From: Thozetella sp. PMI_491 | Lineage: Eukaryota > Ascomycota > Sordariomycetes > Chaetosphaeriales > Chaetosphaeriaceae | Reading direction: 5' to 3' | Assembly (NCBI GenBank): GCA_021432635.1 | Contig: MU270064.1 | Span: 233,166 to 297,165 of the forward strand | Length of the DNA: 64,000 bases | Shown: positions 43,055 through 54,651 of the stretch, piece by piece | Position numbering within the stretch: position 1 is the stretch's first letter | Layout: every line of letters starts with the position of its first letter | Notes under the pieces: generated by a model | What the model was told of the DNA's origin: nothing | What the model saw: the letters and a program-made list of their open reading frames with translations, nothing else | The model's database searches: none | Translations under genes and position numbers: made by a program

Positions 43055-46000
43055 CTAAGCCGAAGCCTGGGCCTGGGCCTGGGCCTCCTTCTCACAGACT
43101 TCAGCAATCTCGTCCCACCATGCGCCGTGCGCGTCACGGTCTACCTGGCCCACCTGGCCCAGCAGATCCACCATATCGCGGACCTTCTCAGCGAACTCGG
43201 CTAATCCGAGCCCCGCGAGCTTCTCGCCGGCTACACTGGCAGCCTTGACCTTCTCCGAGGCGGAGGCAGCACCGACGCGGCCTAGGATGTAGCCCCTGAG
43301 CCGGTTCAACAGGAGCCTCAGCACCGGCTCCTGGAACGCGGGCTCGAGCGCGGCAGCCACGAATTTGGCCACCAGAGACCGCAGCTGGGCCTTGGTAGCC
43401 GCCGGCATCGATCGGCCCGTCTCCAGGGCCGCCATGATACCGCTGACGGTGCTCTCCTGCGGCGTGTCCGGCTGGGCGTCGGCTTTGTCCAAGACGAAGA
43501 GGATGCGGGTAGCCTCTTGCCTCCAGGGGGCGCGTACATCGCGCTTCAGGAGGTTCTTGCACTGCAGGAGTATTGCGCCAACGGTGACGATCTGTCTAGT
43601 CGTGCGCCGCATCTTCATAACGCGCTTGGTATCAAGCATTAGCATCTCGGGGAGTTGGGCCAGCTGGGCGCTCGGCGAGAGGTCCGTGAAGGTGTCGACA
43701 AGCATCTGATTGTAGATGCGGTTCATCGTCGGCCGGGACCGAGGGTGGTTGATGCCCTCTGGATCGCGGCGGGTCGTCTCAGCGTACACCTTAGCGCGAG
43801 CGTCTCGCCAGGCCGCGGTCGCTGCCGACAGAGTATGGCCGCCTTCTTCGAGTGCGGAAGCGAACATCTTGGCCTCGTACGTAGTCGCCGAGGCGATAAT
43901 CTGAGGCGCGGCCAGCTGCAGCAGGTAGTTGGCATAGTCACTGAGCATGACATCAATGAAGCCCATCAACGCCTCAATGCGGTCCACATAGTTCCCCTGG
44001 CTGAGCTTCGTCTCCATCAGGACCTTGACCTCGTCGTCCCGCACCGGGGCGCAGAGCTTGGGGAGCAGAGAGCCCATGGCCTGGAAGAACTTCTCGTACG
44101 AGAAGCTCCCGGCGCTGAACTGGCGCCTTGCAGTGTCGGTGTCGAGCAGCTCGGCGATGAAGGCGTGCATCTGGTTGCCGGGCTTCACCAGCCGCTGCAG
44201 CTTCTCACGGATGAGCTCAGCCGCACTGAGGAGAAGCAGGAAGTGCTCATCGTGGTCGCCTGACTGGAGAGTCAGGCGCATGTTGTGGAACAGCGGCGCG
44301 AGCAGATGCTCTTGGCCCTCGCGGTACTCGACAGGCTCGATTCGGAACTCCTTGTTGATGGCGAGCTCGTGCACAACGACCCGGTTGTCCGGCAGGAGCC
44401 CTTTCATACCCGGGAGAGTCTGGAACTGAATCTTGACGGGTTCGCTGTTCCGCGCCGGGGTGGCCGGTGGGGTTGGTGCCTGCAGTTGGGTTGGCGTCGC
44501 TCGGCCGTCGCTCGCGTCTTCCATGGTGGTGTCGGCCGAGTGCTCTACGATGCGCGGCTTTGTGTCGCCAGTAGGCTTCTTCACCTTGGACTTGCGCGAC
44601 TGGCGGACGGCCTCTGAGATGAGCTTCTTGGCTTGCGCAGGTCCGGCGAGTTTCTTGATCCGCACGAGCAGCAGCACTTGGTTCTCCTGGATGCTCTGCT
44701 TGTAGACCTCGTCCACGGAGCCGTCGGTGCTATCCTTGACCGTCTGCAAGATGGCATCAAGCTCCACGAACTGCATGACCATCAGCTCGACAAGCGAGTT
44801 GGAGTCACGGGCCTTCCACGCGATGAAGGCATTGTGGAAGGTGGCATAGACTTCTGAGAAGGACTCAAAGAGAGATGGCGGCGGCGTGTAGCTGTTGTGC
44901 GGCCCCAGGCGCGACAAGATCTGCTCAAAGGCGATCAGTAAGTCCTTGGCCTTACCCACCAGAGCCTGCGAGCGCGGATTAGCAAGATCATCCTTGGGGA
45001 GAGGCTTTGCCAGTGCTTCTCCAACCTGCTCCTGTTCGCCCTTCCCCTCCTTGCTGCTGAGCACCTGAGCTGGGTGCCCGAGAATCAAGTAGGCGCTCAA
45101 GAAGGACCGCACTGCGGCCATCTCGTTGACGGAGCCGGGCTCGCCTTCCCTAAGCCCGCAGATGCGCAGTACGCGAGCTGTAGACAGGAGTACTTTCTCC
45201 TGGGCGAGCAGGTCGGCGACTTTCTCGAATGAAGTCGCCATGACACTCTCCACCGTCAATCCCAGGCCAGAGAACTCGGCAACAGCCTGCCTCCTCTTCG
45301 TGGACCTCCACCACCACTGGATCTTGGATACAGCAGTATCCTGCCGCATGGGGCTCTTCCCCCGCTCCTTGAGCTCCTTTCGGGCCACCACGCTCTGGCC
45401 TCTCTCACGGCCCTTGGCGCGGGCCATGTTGGCCTTGCGCAGCTCTTCTCGCCTCCGCTCGGCTTCAGCAAGGCGTTCCTCCATCTGTAGCTTCATCTTG
45501 ACAATATCCTTGAGGCGCTTCTCTTTGGTGCTCTCCGCAACGGCCTTGGCCCTCTTGACTTCTTCGGCGCACGCCGCGGCAATCTCGGCTAGGTTGCGCT
45601 CACGGGCCTGAGCAGCAGCTATGGCGCGCTCCTCGCTGGCGCTCGTGTCCTTGGAGGCCGCCTTGGCTGTGGCAGCGCGGAGGCGGACTTTTTCGGCGTG
45701 CGCGGCACGATCGGCGAGACGGGCTCTGCGGTCCTCGAGGATGGACGCCCGACGGAGGTGCTGCGCCACATATTTGCTCTGAGGGCCGCCGTCGAGGCCG
45801 TGGCCGTGGGAGGAGCGAGACGGGATCGAAGAGATGCTGTTACGCCGCGACGAGGCTGCGCTGTCCTTGCGGCGGTTCTGGTTCGTGGGGGGGTAGAAGA
45901 GGCGGGCTGCGATGTGGGGAGGCGGAGTGGAGGGCAGCTCGCGATCGCCGGCGTCGGTCGCCTCGATGGCCTCTTCGGACAGAGGCATGGACATGTCGAC

Positions 46001-46111
46001 GCTGGGGTCGAGCGTGTCGGGAGATGGGGAGCCGATAGATTCTTCGAGATTCCGCGAGGGGTCGCTGAGGTCGAGCGCAGGGCGTCGCATGTTGGCGGCG
46101 GGTATCGTCAT
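43055..46111 (-). CDS. Tcp11/Sok1 family protein
   Basis: Single exon, 1018 residues from the first in-frame ATG at 46111 (the frame is open further upstream but without ATG). The N-terminal third is Ser/Pro-rich with basic patches (NRRKDSAASSRRNS; RRNS fits a PKA site), then a long Ala/Arg/Glu coiled coil (about 130-255). The IQ-like KIQWWWRSTKRRQAV follows. The rest is the T-complex-11 domain: FHNAFIAWKARDSNSL, FHNMRLTLQSGDHDEHFLLL and FSYEKFFQAMGSLLPKLCAPV, with helical repeats to the C-terminus. Yeast Sok1 suppresses loss of PKA, and mouse Tcp11 acts in cAMP signalling of sperm, so a role next to cAMP/PKA signalling is likely but inferred. The C-terminus ends in an Ala/Gln run (EAQAQAQASA). 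Confidence 0.88.
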   Translation of the reverse strand: MTIPAANMRRPALDLSDPSRNLEESIGSPSPDTLDPSVDMSMPLSEEAIEATDAGDRELPSTPPPHIAARLFYPPTNQNRRKDSAASSRRNSISSIPSRSSHGHGLDGGPQSKYVAQHLRRASILEDRRARLADRAAHAEKVRLRAATAKAASKDTSASEERAIAAAQARERNLAEIAAACAEEVKRAKAVAESTKEKRLKDIVKMKLQMEERLAEAERRREELRKANMARAKGRERGQSVVARKELKERGKSPMRQDTAVSKIQWWWRSTKRRQAVAEFSGLGLTVESVMATSFEKVADLLAQEKVLLSTARVLRICGLREGEPGSVNEMAAVRSFLSAYLILGHPAQVLSSKEGKGEQEQVGEALAKPLPKDDLANPRSQALVGKAKDLLIAFEQILSRLGPHNSYTPPPSLFESFSEVYATFHNAFIAWKARDSNSLVELMVMQFVELDAILQTVKDSTDGSVDEVYKQSIQENQVLLLVRIKKLAGPAQAKKLISEAVRQSRKSKVKKPTGDTKPRIVEHSADTTMEDASDGRATPTQLQAPTPPATPARNSEPVKIQFQTLPGMKGLLPDNRVVVHELAINKEFRIEPVEYREGQEHLLAPLFHNMRLTLQSGDHDEHFLLLLSAAELIREKLQRLVKPGNQMHAFIAELLDTDTARRQFSAGSFSYEKFFQAMGSLLPKLCAPVRDDEVKVLMETKLSQGNYVDRIEALMGFIDVMLSDYANYLLQLAAPQIIASATTYEAKMFASALEEGGHTLSAATAAWRDARAKVYAETTRRDPEGINHPRSRPTMNRIYNQMLVDTFTDLSPSAQLAQLPEMLMLDTKRVMKMRRTTRQIVTVGAILLQCKNLLKRDVRAPWRQEATRILFVLDKADAQPDTPQESTVSGIMAALETGRSMPAATKAQLRSLVAKFVAAALEPAFQEPVLRLLLNRLRGYILGRVGAASASEKVKAASVAGEKLAGLGLAEFAEKVRDMVDLLGQVGQVDRDAHGAWWDEIAEVCEKEAQAQAQASA

Positions 46112-48504
46112 AGGTGCTCGCTTGGAGCGCGTGAGGTTCTCAATCAATAGCGAGCGAGGCACGGCGTCTGCGACACGCAAGCTGGGACGGAGCGTGGCTC
46201 GATCAGAAACTCGGAGGACTGAGACTCGGGCTAGGCGGCGACGTTGTGTAGCGTTTGCAGGTGCCTGACTGCCGGAAGCGGGGTGGGGACAATTGCGATG
46301 TTGTGGTCAGCCAAGAGTCACGGCTGGCTTTGCACCTCCACAACAACAGTTCGAATTCGAATGACGACGTGCGAGAAGAAATGGAAATGGCTCGGCCGAC
46401 TTGAAGGGGGAAAAGGGAGCCAGGACGGTGCAAAGGCAACAAAACGTCGACGGCGGCAAAAAAAAAAGCAAGGTCAAACTGAAGGAGAGGAAGGGGCGCA
46501 GGGGCCCGATGACTGAAGCGTGAGGGTTTGCTGACGAGACGAATGGAAGCGCATGGATTCCAGAATGATGGAAAAGAGGCAGGCGAAGGCGGAATTACCA
46601 GGCAAGCCAGGCTAAAGCTCAGCTAAGATAGCCTCCAGTGGGCCTAGCGTGCAGAAACGGTTGTTTTGGGCCGCACTGACGTTATATGATCGACGGAGAT
46701 GAGATCTTAGCAGCGATAGCAAGCAAACCCGCAGGGCAGCTGCTAAGCGACTACTGTTGTCAGCTTTGTCTCTGTCGTCCTTTGCCCCCGGTCCCCCGGT
46801 CCCCCGGCCGCCTCCACCCCCGACACCTCGTCTCAGATCCCGCGCCGCGACCGAGTGCAGCAGCCCCAGGTTCTTTCTGACATGAGGGACGAACTCTGGA
46901 GCTTAAACGACATTAAAACAATCTTCCTGCTAGACACAAGGGGTGGAGCGCTGCTCGCCGCAATACGCTAGCCCACGAACTCTTATGCGAATCCTGGCTC
47001 GTATAAACAAGACATTATAGATTCGTTACTTCTTGTTTGCAGCATGTGCAAGTCAGCACTTCAAAGCCAAAGCTTAGACCGGTCTTGAATTTAGCTTGGC
47101 GGACGGACACGCCTTTGCGACGAGGCGCCGCGCCACTGCGAGAGCCGAACCCCTGGGATATCTGTGGTCTCCTCACGTTATCGCTCGGACGAGGCCACCC
47201 CGCGGGGGCTTGTTCTTCTTTTCTATACGACTCTCGCTTCTCCATCGCCTGGTGGATGGGCAGCGTATGCGGAGACCTGGTTCGTGCCACCCGCCTCCCA
47301 GAAGTTGCATGGTGCCACTGTACAAGTTTATCGCAGGATGGGGTAGGATCGGGGAAGCGCGGGGGAACACCGCAGGATACCGAGGATGCCCCAGATGGTG
47401 GCAGTCAGATCCCAATGCAGTATCATGAGCGTGCGTGCTTCGGGGACAAGGCTGGGCATCGGCATGCTCTAGAGACGCTGGAGAGGTATCGGCGCAGCCC
47501 CGATGCTCTCTTGGATCAAGCACATGGCAAACAGCCGATGCCTCCGGAGAACCGAATGATACAGTAGCTAAATATCCCCCCACCAGCCTCTCCGCCCGCA
47601 GCGTCGCGGAGATGCAGCCGTGGCCTGCAGCGAAGTATGCGCCCGAGCATGTCAGACCCTTGCTGCCGAAGCGCTCCTCCAGGCACCCGGAGGTTTTAAA
47701 AAAGGACAGAAAAAAAAATAACCCGACGGTTGTTTTCTGGAACGATCTTGATCGTGCTCGGCAAACTTTTTCCGCGAATGGGAGCGGCTCACCGCGGCGT
47801 CCCCGGTCGCGTGAAGCATGCAAGGAGCCAGAATCGACTTAGTCCTGGCGTTGCGAACCGCCAAAGTTCGTGTCGCGGGAGCACTCGCCAGTGATCGGGT
47901 ACCGGGTTCCCCGCAACGGTATAACGTCATGGACGCACCCTATTCGCTGGGTTTCAGCGCCCGTCGGCTGCTACCCCAGCTTTTTCTAGGGCGGGGTCCG
48001 CCCCTCCCGCCCCCCATGAGCCGTAGTATAGGCCTAGCGGAGCAAAGCTTCGGGGAAAAAAAAGATGGAGTCGTGATGATCGACATGGTTTGGTTCGCAT
48101 TCAACGTCGCTTTGGAAGGGGGGCATCGTCACAATCTACCGCATGGCCCTCCCGGCGCGTGGGCGTAAAACGACGGTGGACGGTGGACGGTGTCAATGGG
48201 TTGCATACATTGGCAGGGTTGTGGTAGCAGTGACAGGACCCGGTGGGCGAATAAATAGCATGTCCCGTCCCTCCTTCACCCGCCGTTCCTCGTTCTCTTG
48301 CTTTGCTGTCCAGTCTGTCTGCATCCATTCGGCCCTTCTAGTCTCCCTGATTGTCCCAAGTCGCCAAGGCCCAAGAACCCGACCGCAATCGCTCGGCCGG
48401 GCCTGCCGTCTGATCCACTGCCGGCGCCTCCCTCAGCAGTTCCGTGTGCTGGACCCGAACCCCAACAGCAGCCAATTCGGCCCCTCACCTCCACGGCTGA
48501 CATC
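46112..48504. other. Divergent intergenic region of 2.4 kb
   Basis: Promoters of the Tcp11/Sok1 gene (-) and the FucP permease (+). No gene supported. Short A-runs occur at 46458-46468 and 47711-47719. 48260-48504 is pyrimidine-rich and likely the permease leader. Confidence 0.4.
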
Positions 48505-50152
48505 ATGGGCTTCAAGCAGTTTTTAAAGAAGCGGTCGCTCCGCGTTCCTGATGACAGGACCACCAAGGCTGCCGAACTGACCCTGAAGGAGTCGTTGTAT
48601 CCCATCGCCCTCGTCACTATCCTCTTCTTCCTCTGGGGATTCTCGTACGGCCTGCTTGACACTCTGAATAAACACTTCCAGAACACACTGGGAATCGACC
48701 GAACTCGCTCGTCCGGTCTCCAGGCTGCCTACTTTGGGTGTGTGGGCCCCCCGTTCCCCCTCTCAAAAGTTCCCCGTTGGCCGTCCCCCTACATGCTGAC
48801 CACATCGACAGCGCCTATCCGCTTGCTTCGCTCGGCCACGCCGCATGGATCCTACGGCACTTTGGGTACCGAGCCGTCTTTATCTGGGGCCTGTTTTTGT
48901 ATGGTCTCGGAGCGCTATTCGCGATCCCTGCCATCATCAACCACTCCTTTGCCGGCTTCTGCATCTGCATCTTCATCATTGGCAACGGGCTGGGGTCCCT
49001 CGAGACCGCGGCTAACCCCTACATCACGGGTGAGTTAGAATATTTACGCTCTCGTGCTCCCTGAAGCCCCAATAGTGGCTAACTGACGGGACGCAGTCTG
49101 CGGCCCCCCCAAGTACGCCGAGATTCGCATCAACATCTCTCAAGCCTTCAACGGCATCGGCACGGTCGTTGCCCCGGTCCTCGGCTCCTATGTCTTCTTC
49201 AACTTCGACGAGGAGAAGGCGCTGCAGAACGTGCAATGGGTATATCTAGCAATCGCCGTCTTCGTCTTCGGCCTGGCTGCCGTCTTCTTCTTCTCTGACA
49301 TTCCAGAGATCACCGATGCGGACATGGCCTTCCAGTCGGCTGAGACTCACGCCGGCGAGAGCGACCTCCCTTTCAGGAAGCAGTACCGGTTGTTCCACGC
49401 CGCTTTCGCCCAGTTTTGCTACACCGGAGCCCAGGTTGCCATTGCTGGGTACGTCTCTTCCTCCCACCTTTCGGTTATATGGTGGCCCTCCGGCGAGCTG
49501 GGCCCAAGCTCGATCATGACTAACTCTGGCCAGTTACTTTATCAATTACGTGACCGAAACGCGCAGCAACACCGATTCCGCCTTGGGAGCAAAGTTCCTC
49601 GCCGGCGCACAAGCGTCCTTCGCCATGGGCCGTTTCGCGGGCACCGCCCTTATGCACTTCGTCTTGCCGCGCAAGGTATTTCTCGTCTTCCTCACCATGT
49701 GCATCGTCTTCATCGGGCCGGCCATCACGCAGCGTGAGAACACGGGCATGAGCATGCTGTACATCACCCTCTTCTTCGAGTCCATCTGCTTCCCGACCAT
49801 CGTCGCGCTCGGCATGCGCGGGCTCGGCCGGCACACCAAGCGCGGCTCCGGCTTCATCGTGGCCGGCGTCATGGGCGGCGCGTGCGTGCCGCCCCTGACT
49901 GGCAAGGTGGCCGACATGCACAACGACACCGGCATCGCCATGGTGGTGCCGATGGCCTTCTTCATAGTGGCGTGGACGTACGCGCTGGCTGTCAACTTCT
50001 GGCCATGGTATCGCGACACCGCCGATGCCTTCACTACCACCGAGATCGGTCTGGGCGACCGGCACGACGGCGTCGAGAACATGCAGCTGGGCACTGACAA
50101 CCTGAGGGTCGATGAAGAGAAGGCGGCCGCAGGACAGCAGGAGAAGGTCTGA
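48505..50152 (+). CDS. FucP-family major facilitator sugar permease
   Basis: Exons 48505-48737, 48812-49029, 49097-49448 and 49534-50152; each junction is GT..AG and they give 473 residues. Twelve hydrophobic helices can be traced. The signature of the L-fucose:H+ symporter group is clear: ILFFLWGFSYGLLDTLNKHFQ in helix 1 and its loop, then ETAANPYITV, where FucP has its NPY motif, then AQFCYTGAQVAIAGYFINYV. Fungal members are annotated as L-fucose, glucose or galactose permeases; actual substrate is not readable. The N-terminus is short and basic (KQFLKKRSLRV), the C-terminal tail hydrophilic. The rhamnosidase 45 kb away makes deoxysugar uptake an attractive but unproven idea. Plasma membrane location is expected. 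Confidence 0.92.
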
Positions 50153-50967
50153 TCGACGTAGCGCAAGAGAATTTCTCAAGACAAGACGGGGTCGTTTGAT
50201 GGGTGGTGTTGGTAGAGAGGTTTGCTGTTGTGGTCTCTCGCTCTAGAAGGAACGGACAGGGGTTTCCGTACAGATGATATCCAAGATTTTGCGGTGTAGC
50301 TTGAGCAGGCTTGATAGCCAACGAATGAAGCTCTTTTGGCCCTCTCTTATTTTTTTTTTTTGCCTATACCTTATTTTATCCCGTCCTGGATTGCCACTAT
50401 GCCAAGCTTGTTTGTATGGAATAGGGGGCGGAGCTGGCACTCAGCTCCGGCCCCGCTCCGGACCTAGTCTGTGCGCCCGTGCCGTTCGTTTGTCATCACT
50501 AACCCCGACAAATTCGGCGATGCCCTCCTCTGTCGTCACATCTTCAATGAAGCGGCCTTTACTGCCTCGAGACCGGCCACTGACCAGAAACAGTACGGAT
50601 TTATGATCTTTATCTCCGTTGGAAGAGCCAGGCCAATCAACATGTCGCATGCACACTGTAGCCAGAGTTTGGGCGAACGGCGAACTGGCCGGTGACTTCG
50701 GCCATGTCATTCATGACCAGTATACCCTGGAGGTGGACGCCGCTCCGCAGGAGAGCATGCCCTCCGCCGGAGACTAGCTGCTTGTGTATGAAGAAAGTAG
50801 TATCAGCAGAAGGCCGCTCTTGATACAGCTCACAATGCCTATATAAAGCAGACTTCCTTCAGGTCAAGAAGCAGTCTCGGATATGCCCTCTGAACTAGAC
50901 GCCTTGAAAGTCCGGCATCCTACCTATACACACCTTCCTATAGCTCCTTGACCCTTCTATCACTACA
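50153..50967. other. Intergenic spacer
   Basis: T-run near 50350-50361 downstream of the permease. The last 80 bp is a typical short leader ahead of CACTACAATGG. Nothing else supported. Confidence 0.35.
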
Positions 50968-52164
50968 ATGGCTCCCTCTGAGGTTCCAAAGACGCATCGT
51001 GCACTGCAGTTCACGTCGTCGACGCTCCCGCCGACCATCATCGACGCTCTCACCCCTCCAGTGACCGCCGGCACGGTCCTCGTCCAACCATTGAGGGCCA
51101 GCGTCGTGTCCTATATCGCTGATATCTTCACCCGCGGCAACCCGCGAGGCTACCATTACCCCTTGCCCATCGTCCCGGGTTCCACTGCCATCGGCCGCAT
51201 CATTGCGGCGGCCACCGACGTCCCGAGCCTGCAGCCCGGGAGTCTCGTGTGGCTGGACCCGGTGCTGCGTGCGCGAGATGGATCGACCAAGATCCTTCAC
51301 GGGCTCAATGGGCCCCCGGACGCGTCCACCAAGGCTTTCATGGAGGGCGAGTGGAGAGACGGCAGCTGGGCGGAGGTGGTGAAGGTGCCGGCGGAGAACG
51401 CCCACTTACTGAACGAGCAGGCCCTCCTGGGCGCGTGCGGAGAGGGCGGCCTCGGCTACGGGCTCGACAACCTGGGGTACATATCGACCCTCGCGGTCGC
51501 GTACGGAGGCATGCGCGACGTCGACGTGCGCGCCGGAGAGACGGTGCTCGTGGCGCCGGCGACGGGGTCCTTCGGCGGCGCGGCGGTGCACGTGGCCCTC
51601 GCCCTCGGGGCCAACGTCGTGGCCCTAGGCCGCAACGCCAGCGTCTTGGCGGATCTGGCGGCCGTTGCCAGACGCAGCTATCCCCTGTCTCGCCTCGCGA
51701 CGGTCCGCATGGCGCCCGGCATGGACGAGGGGGCCCTGCAATCCGCCATCAGCAGCGCGGCTGCAGGCCTGGGGAGCCGGCAGGGCGCCGTCGACGTATA
51801 CTTTGACATGTCCCCGCCTAGCGCCTCCCGGAGCCCGCACATCACAGCCGGGATCCTCGCACTGCGCCCTGGCGGGAGGGCGAGCCTGATGGGAGGCGCC
51901 GCGGGGGCCGTGGGCATTCCGTACTTCCAGGTCATGCGGAAGGGGCTGCGGCTCCAAGGGACCTTCATGTATACGTCCGAGCAGGCTGGCGAGGCGATCC
52001 GGCTGGTGGAGACAGGAAGGCTCAAGTTGGGAAGCGCCGCGGGGCTTACATGCGCCGGCGTGTTTGCGCTGGACGAATGGGAGAAGGCATTCGAGGCCGC
52101 GGAAGCAGAGGGGCGGGCTGGGAGTTACGTGCTGCTCGCTCCGAGTGGGAAGGATACAAAGTAA
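50968..52164 (+). CDS. Zinc-independent medium-chain dehydrogenase/reductase
   Basis: Single exon, 398 residues. Residues about 25-180 form the GroES-like substrate domain (RGYHYPLPIVPGSTAIGRI). The Rossmann nucleotide domain shows VLVAPATGSFGGAAVHVALALGANVVALGRN in parts, a variant of the A-x-x-G-x-x-G motif, then VDVYFDMSP and ALRPGGRASLMGG. The catalytic and structural zinc ligands of alcohol dehydrogenases (the GHE motif and the four-Cys loop) are absent, so it is a quinone-oxidoreductase or enoyl-reductase-like member using NAD(P)H. Fungal relatives are often called isopropanol dehydrogenase-like. It lies alone, 0.8 kb after the permease on the same strand. Physiological substrate unknown. 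Confidence 0.88.
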   Translation: MAPSEVPKTHRALQFTSSTLPPTIIDALTPPVTAGTVLVQPLRASVVSYIADIFTRGNPRGYHYPLPIVPGSTAIGRIIAAATDVPSLQPGSLVWLDPVLRARDGSTKILHGLNGPPDASTKAFMEGEWRDGSWAEVVKVPAENAHLLNEQALLGACGEGGLGYGLDNLGYISTLAVAYGGMRDVDVRAGETVLVAPATGSFGGAAVHVALALGANVVALGRNASVLADLAAVARRSYPLSRLATVRMAPGMDEGALQSAISSAAAGLGSRQGAVDVYFDMSPPSASRSPHITAGILALRPGGRASLMGGAAGAVGIPYFQVMRKGLRLQGTFMYTSEQAGEAIRLVETGRLKLGSAAGLTCAGVFALDEWEKAFEAAEAEGRAGSYVLLAPSGKDTK

Positions 52165-54651
52165 CGCTGCCGCACATGGTCGTAGTATTGAATGTCTAGC
52201 GTTAGGCCATGTTATTTTTGGCCCGGGATTCTAGGCCCATAACCAACGTCATCTGATTCTCAAAAGATCCTCGACGTCTCGTTGGGGATACGGGTGCCGC
52301 GAAGATGTCGTAGACTTAAGAGTAAAGGAGCAGCACCCTCGCATTGAGCTTGCAGCGCCAAGGCGATAAGCTTGTTCTGGAAATCTCTAGGCGTCCTAGG
52401 TACCTTACGTTGGGCAAGCAGTGGCATATACTTGGCCGTTTGTGATGCTGATGCTGAATACGAAGGCGTCCCAGGACGGAAGAACTGCCTCCTACGGGTT
52501 GAGCATAGGGTCTCGGTCCGGTTATGTGGCGGCTGGGCTCCAAACCTAGAAAATCTATCGCGGGAAGAGATGGCCTTGGACGGGCTGCTTAAGCCACGAC
52601 CCGCTGCCGGGAGCACGATCCGAGACGGTCGGCCGAGCCTCGAAAAAGTACATCGCATGACCCCCTGGGAGCGCCTCCATGGCGACGACGACTTGACACA
52701 TACAACTGTATGCACCGCCCAATGCGAAGCATCGAATCCCGCAGCTTCTCGTGGGATCGGAGGCGGCTCTGGGATAGGAAGGTCCGGGGGCTGGGGCACA
52801 GCTGGCTCTAGGTTGGCTCTAGGTTAGCTCTAGGTTGGCTCTAGGCCAGCTCTAGATCTGTCCCCAATGGCCCGGGCCCTGGACCCCTAGGCCCCTGCCA
52901 CCGATTACGTGCTGGGCAGCCCCCCCCCGGCCCTTCTACGACCCCTCCTGCAGCACGAAGCAGCAGGTTGACACCAGGGCTCCGGCAGGGCTCGCACAGG
53001 GCTTCCGTGTGGCCTTCAGCCCAGCCGTGGATCCATTCCAGATGAAGATTAATGACACAAGTGGCAGCAGTCACCGGTGGAACGGCAGTGGAGAAAGCTG
53101 CCCCGAGTAGGCAAAAGCCTCGCAGGTGTAGCCAGGGAGCTTTGGTAGCCTAAGGTAAGGACCTTCCCTAGGGAGGTCGAAAGGGTGATGGGCTAACCAA
53201 GCCTAGCAGCTGGGCTAAATATCTTTAGCCGCCTTGGGCATTAGAGGTAGGCAGGCATGGGAGGTAATCTTGGTAAGGTTACGAAGTAAGGTAGGTAGGG
53301 GCCAAAAAATTAAAAAAAAAATTTCCACGTTGGCGGAAATCCGAATGACAGCATTTGTTTCCACTAGGTATTAGGTCCCTGGTCGCTTCTGTCTGTCCCA
53401 ACACCTCGGGGAGTGCCCACTGCTACAGTACAGTGCATCGAGCCGCTCCTGCCCCCCACCCAACAAACCCCTCCCCCAAAACGCACGATGCGCCCCACCA
53501 CCGCGCCAAAGGCCAGCAAAAAGAGAAACCGTCCAGCGAACCGTGCCCAATCTGAGGCACGTCCCAGATGGGCTTTTGTCCTTTGTTCCAAGGAGCCAGC
53601 TCCCGAGGCGTAGTGGGGTCGCATCAGAGGGCTGCCCCGCACTCCCTGACCTATGAGCCGCCCGGCAGAAGTACCCGCAGTGCTGCACCCACAGGCAGGC
53701 GAGGGGCAGCGAGGGGCAGCCACGACTTTATCAGTGCAAGACCCCCCCTGTACGACCTTCCTAAACCAACCACAGGCAGGCGATCTGGCGACCTGCAGTG
53801 AGAGACCGACAGACGTCCCCCCCCTGATCCGCAGCGAAGACGCGGAAGAAGCCTGCAAGACCTGGTCGAAGGAGTGTGGCGACACACAAAAGTTTTTTTT
53901 TTCTGCTCTTTTGCTGTTCCGTCTCAAGCCTCTGGGCTCTGCCCACGGTCACATCTTAGCTCACGTCTTAGCACATCCAGATCCAGGGCCCCCCCTTCCC
54001 CCTCGGCCGGTCTGCAGAGCTTCGCCATTGGGGCAACGGGGAGAGAGGAAGGAGGGGAGTGGGGAGAGAAGTGGGCATACGTCAGGCTTGCCCATCAACC
54101 TGCCTCGCATTCTCTCAGATTTCTGCAAGCCACGGGCCTGCAGAAGGGGCAGGGCGTCGATTTGACCCTGATCAGGAGTTCCAAGTACCTTACCTTAGCC
54201 ATTAGAAAGGAGGAGGGAAGGGGGAAGGAGGGTGGGTAGGAAGGGGACCAAAACAGTGAGCTAATCGCTTCTCCAAGCCGGCCTAGTCCTGCCGCGAGAT
54301 CGAACCTGCCGCCTCAGCAACGCACCAGGTTGCCCGGCACTTCGTTTATCAAGCACGCCGCCACGTTGTGGGACCCGGGGAGCTATCCATTTATTCTCCC
54401 CCGCCCATCCTTACCCGTCTTCCCGCGTCTGCTTAGAAGCTTCATATCAGACAGCGAGTGACAGACCTCCCTCGGCGTGAGCGGACCTACAATTTGCTAG
54501 CCAAGCTTGCTGCTGTTGTTGTTGCTGCTGCTGCTCCTGCCGCACTGCCTCGACCCGGCCCCGGAAACCTTCGAACCTTCCCCCCGTTCTCCCGCTCCCA
54601 TCCTCCTCCTAGCCCGTGCCACAAGGGCTTGAGCCCTCGAATTGTGTAACC
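52165..54651. other. Intergenic region of 2.5 kb
   Basis: Contains an 11-bp tandem repeat (52803-52857), an A-run at 53313-53321 and long pyrimidine-rich stretches before 54652. Short overlapping frames show no family. A B-box-like GGTTCGATCTC (minus, about 54294) lacks the rest of a tRNA. Confidence 0.4.
52803..52857. repeat. Five tandem 11-bp units (TGGCTCTAGGT)
   Basis: Two perfect units followed by three with one to three changes. The array lies in non-coding DNA. Another partial CTAGG cluster follows near 52880. Confidence 0.9.

Noticed and set aside
54280-54380. tRNA-like B box (GGTTCGATCTC) on the minus strand
   Set aside because: No matching T stem, no A box and no acceptor stem could be paired.
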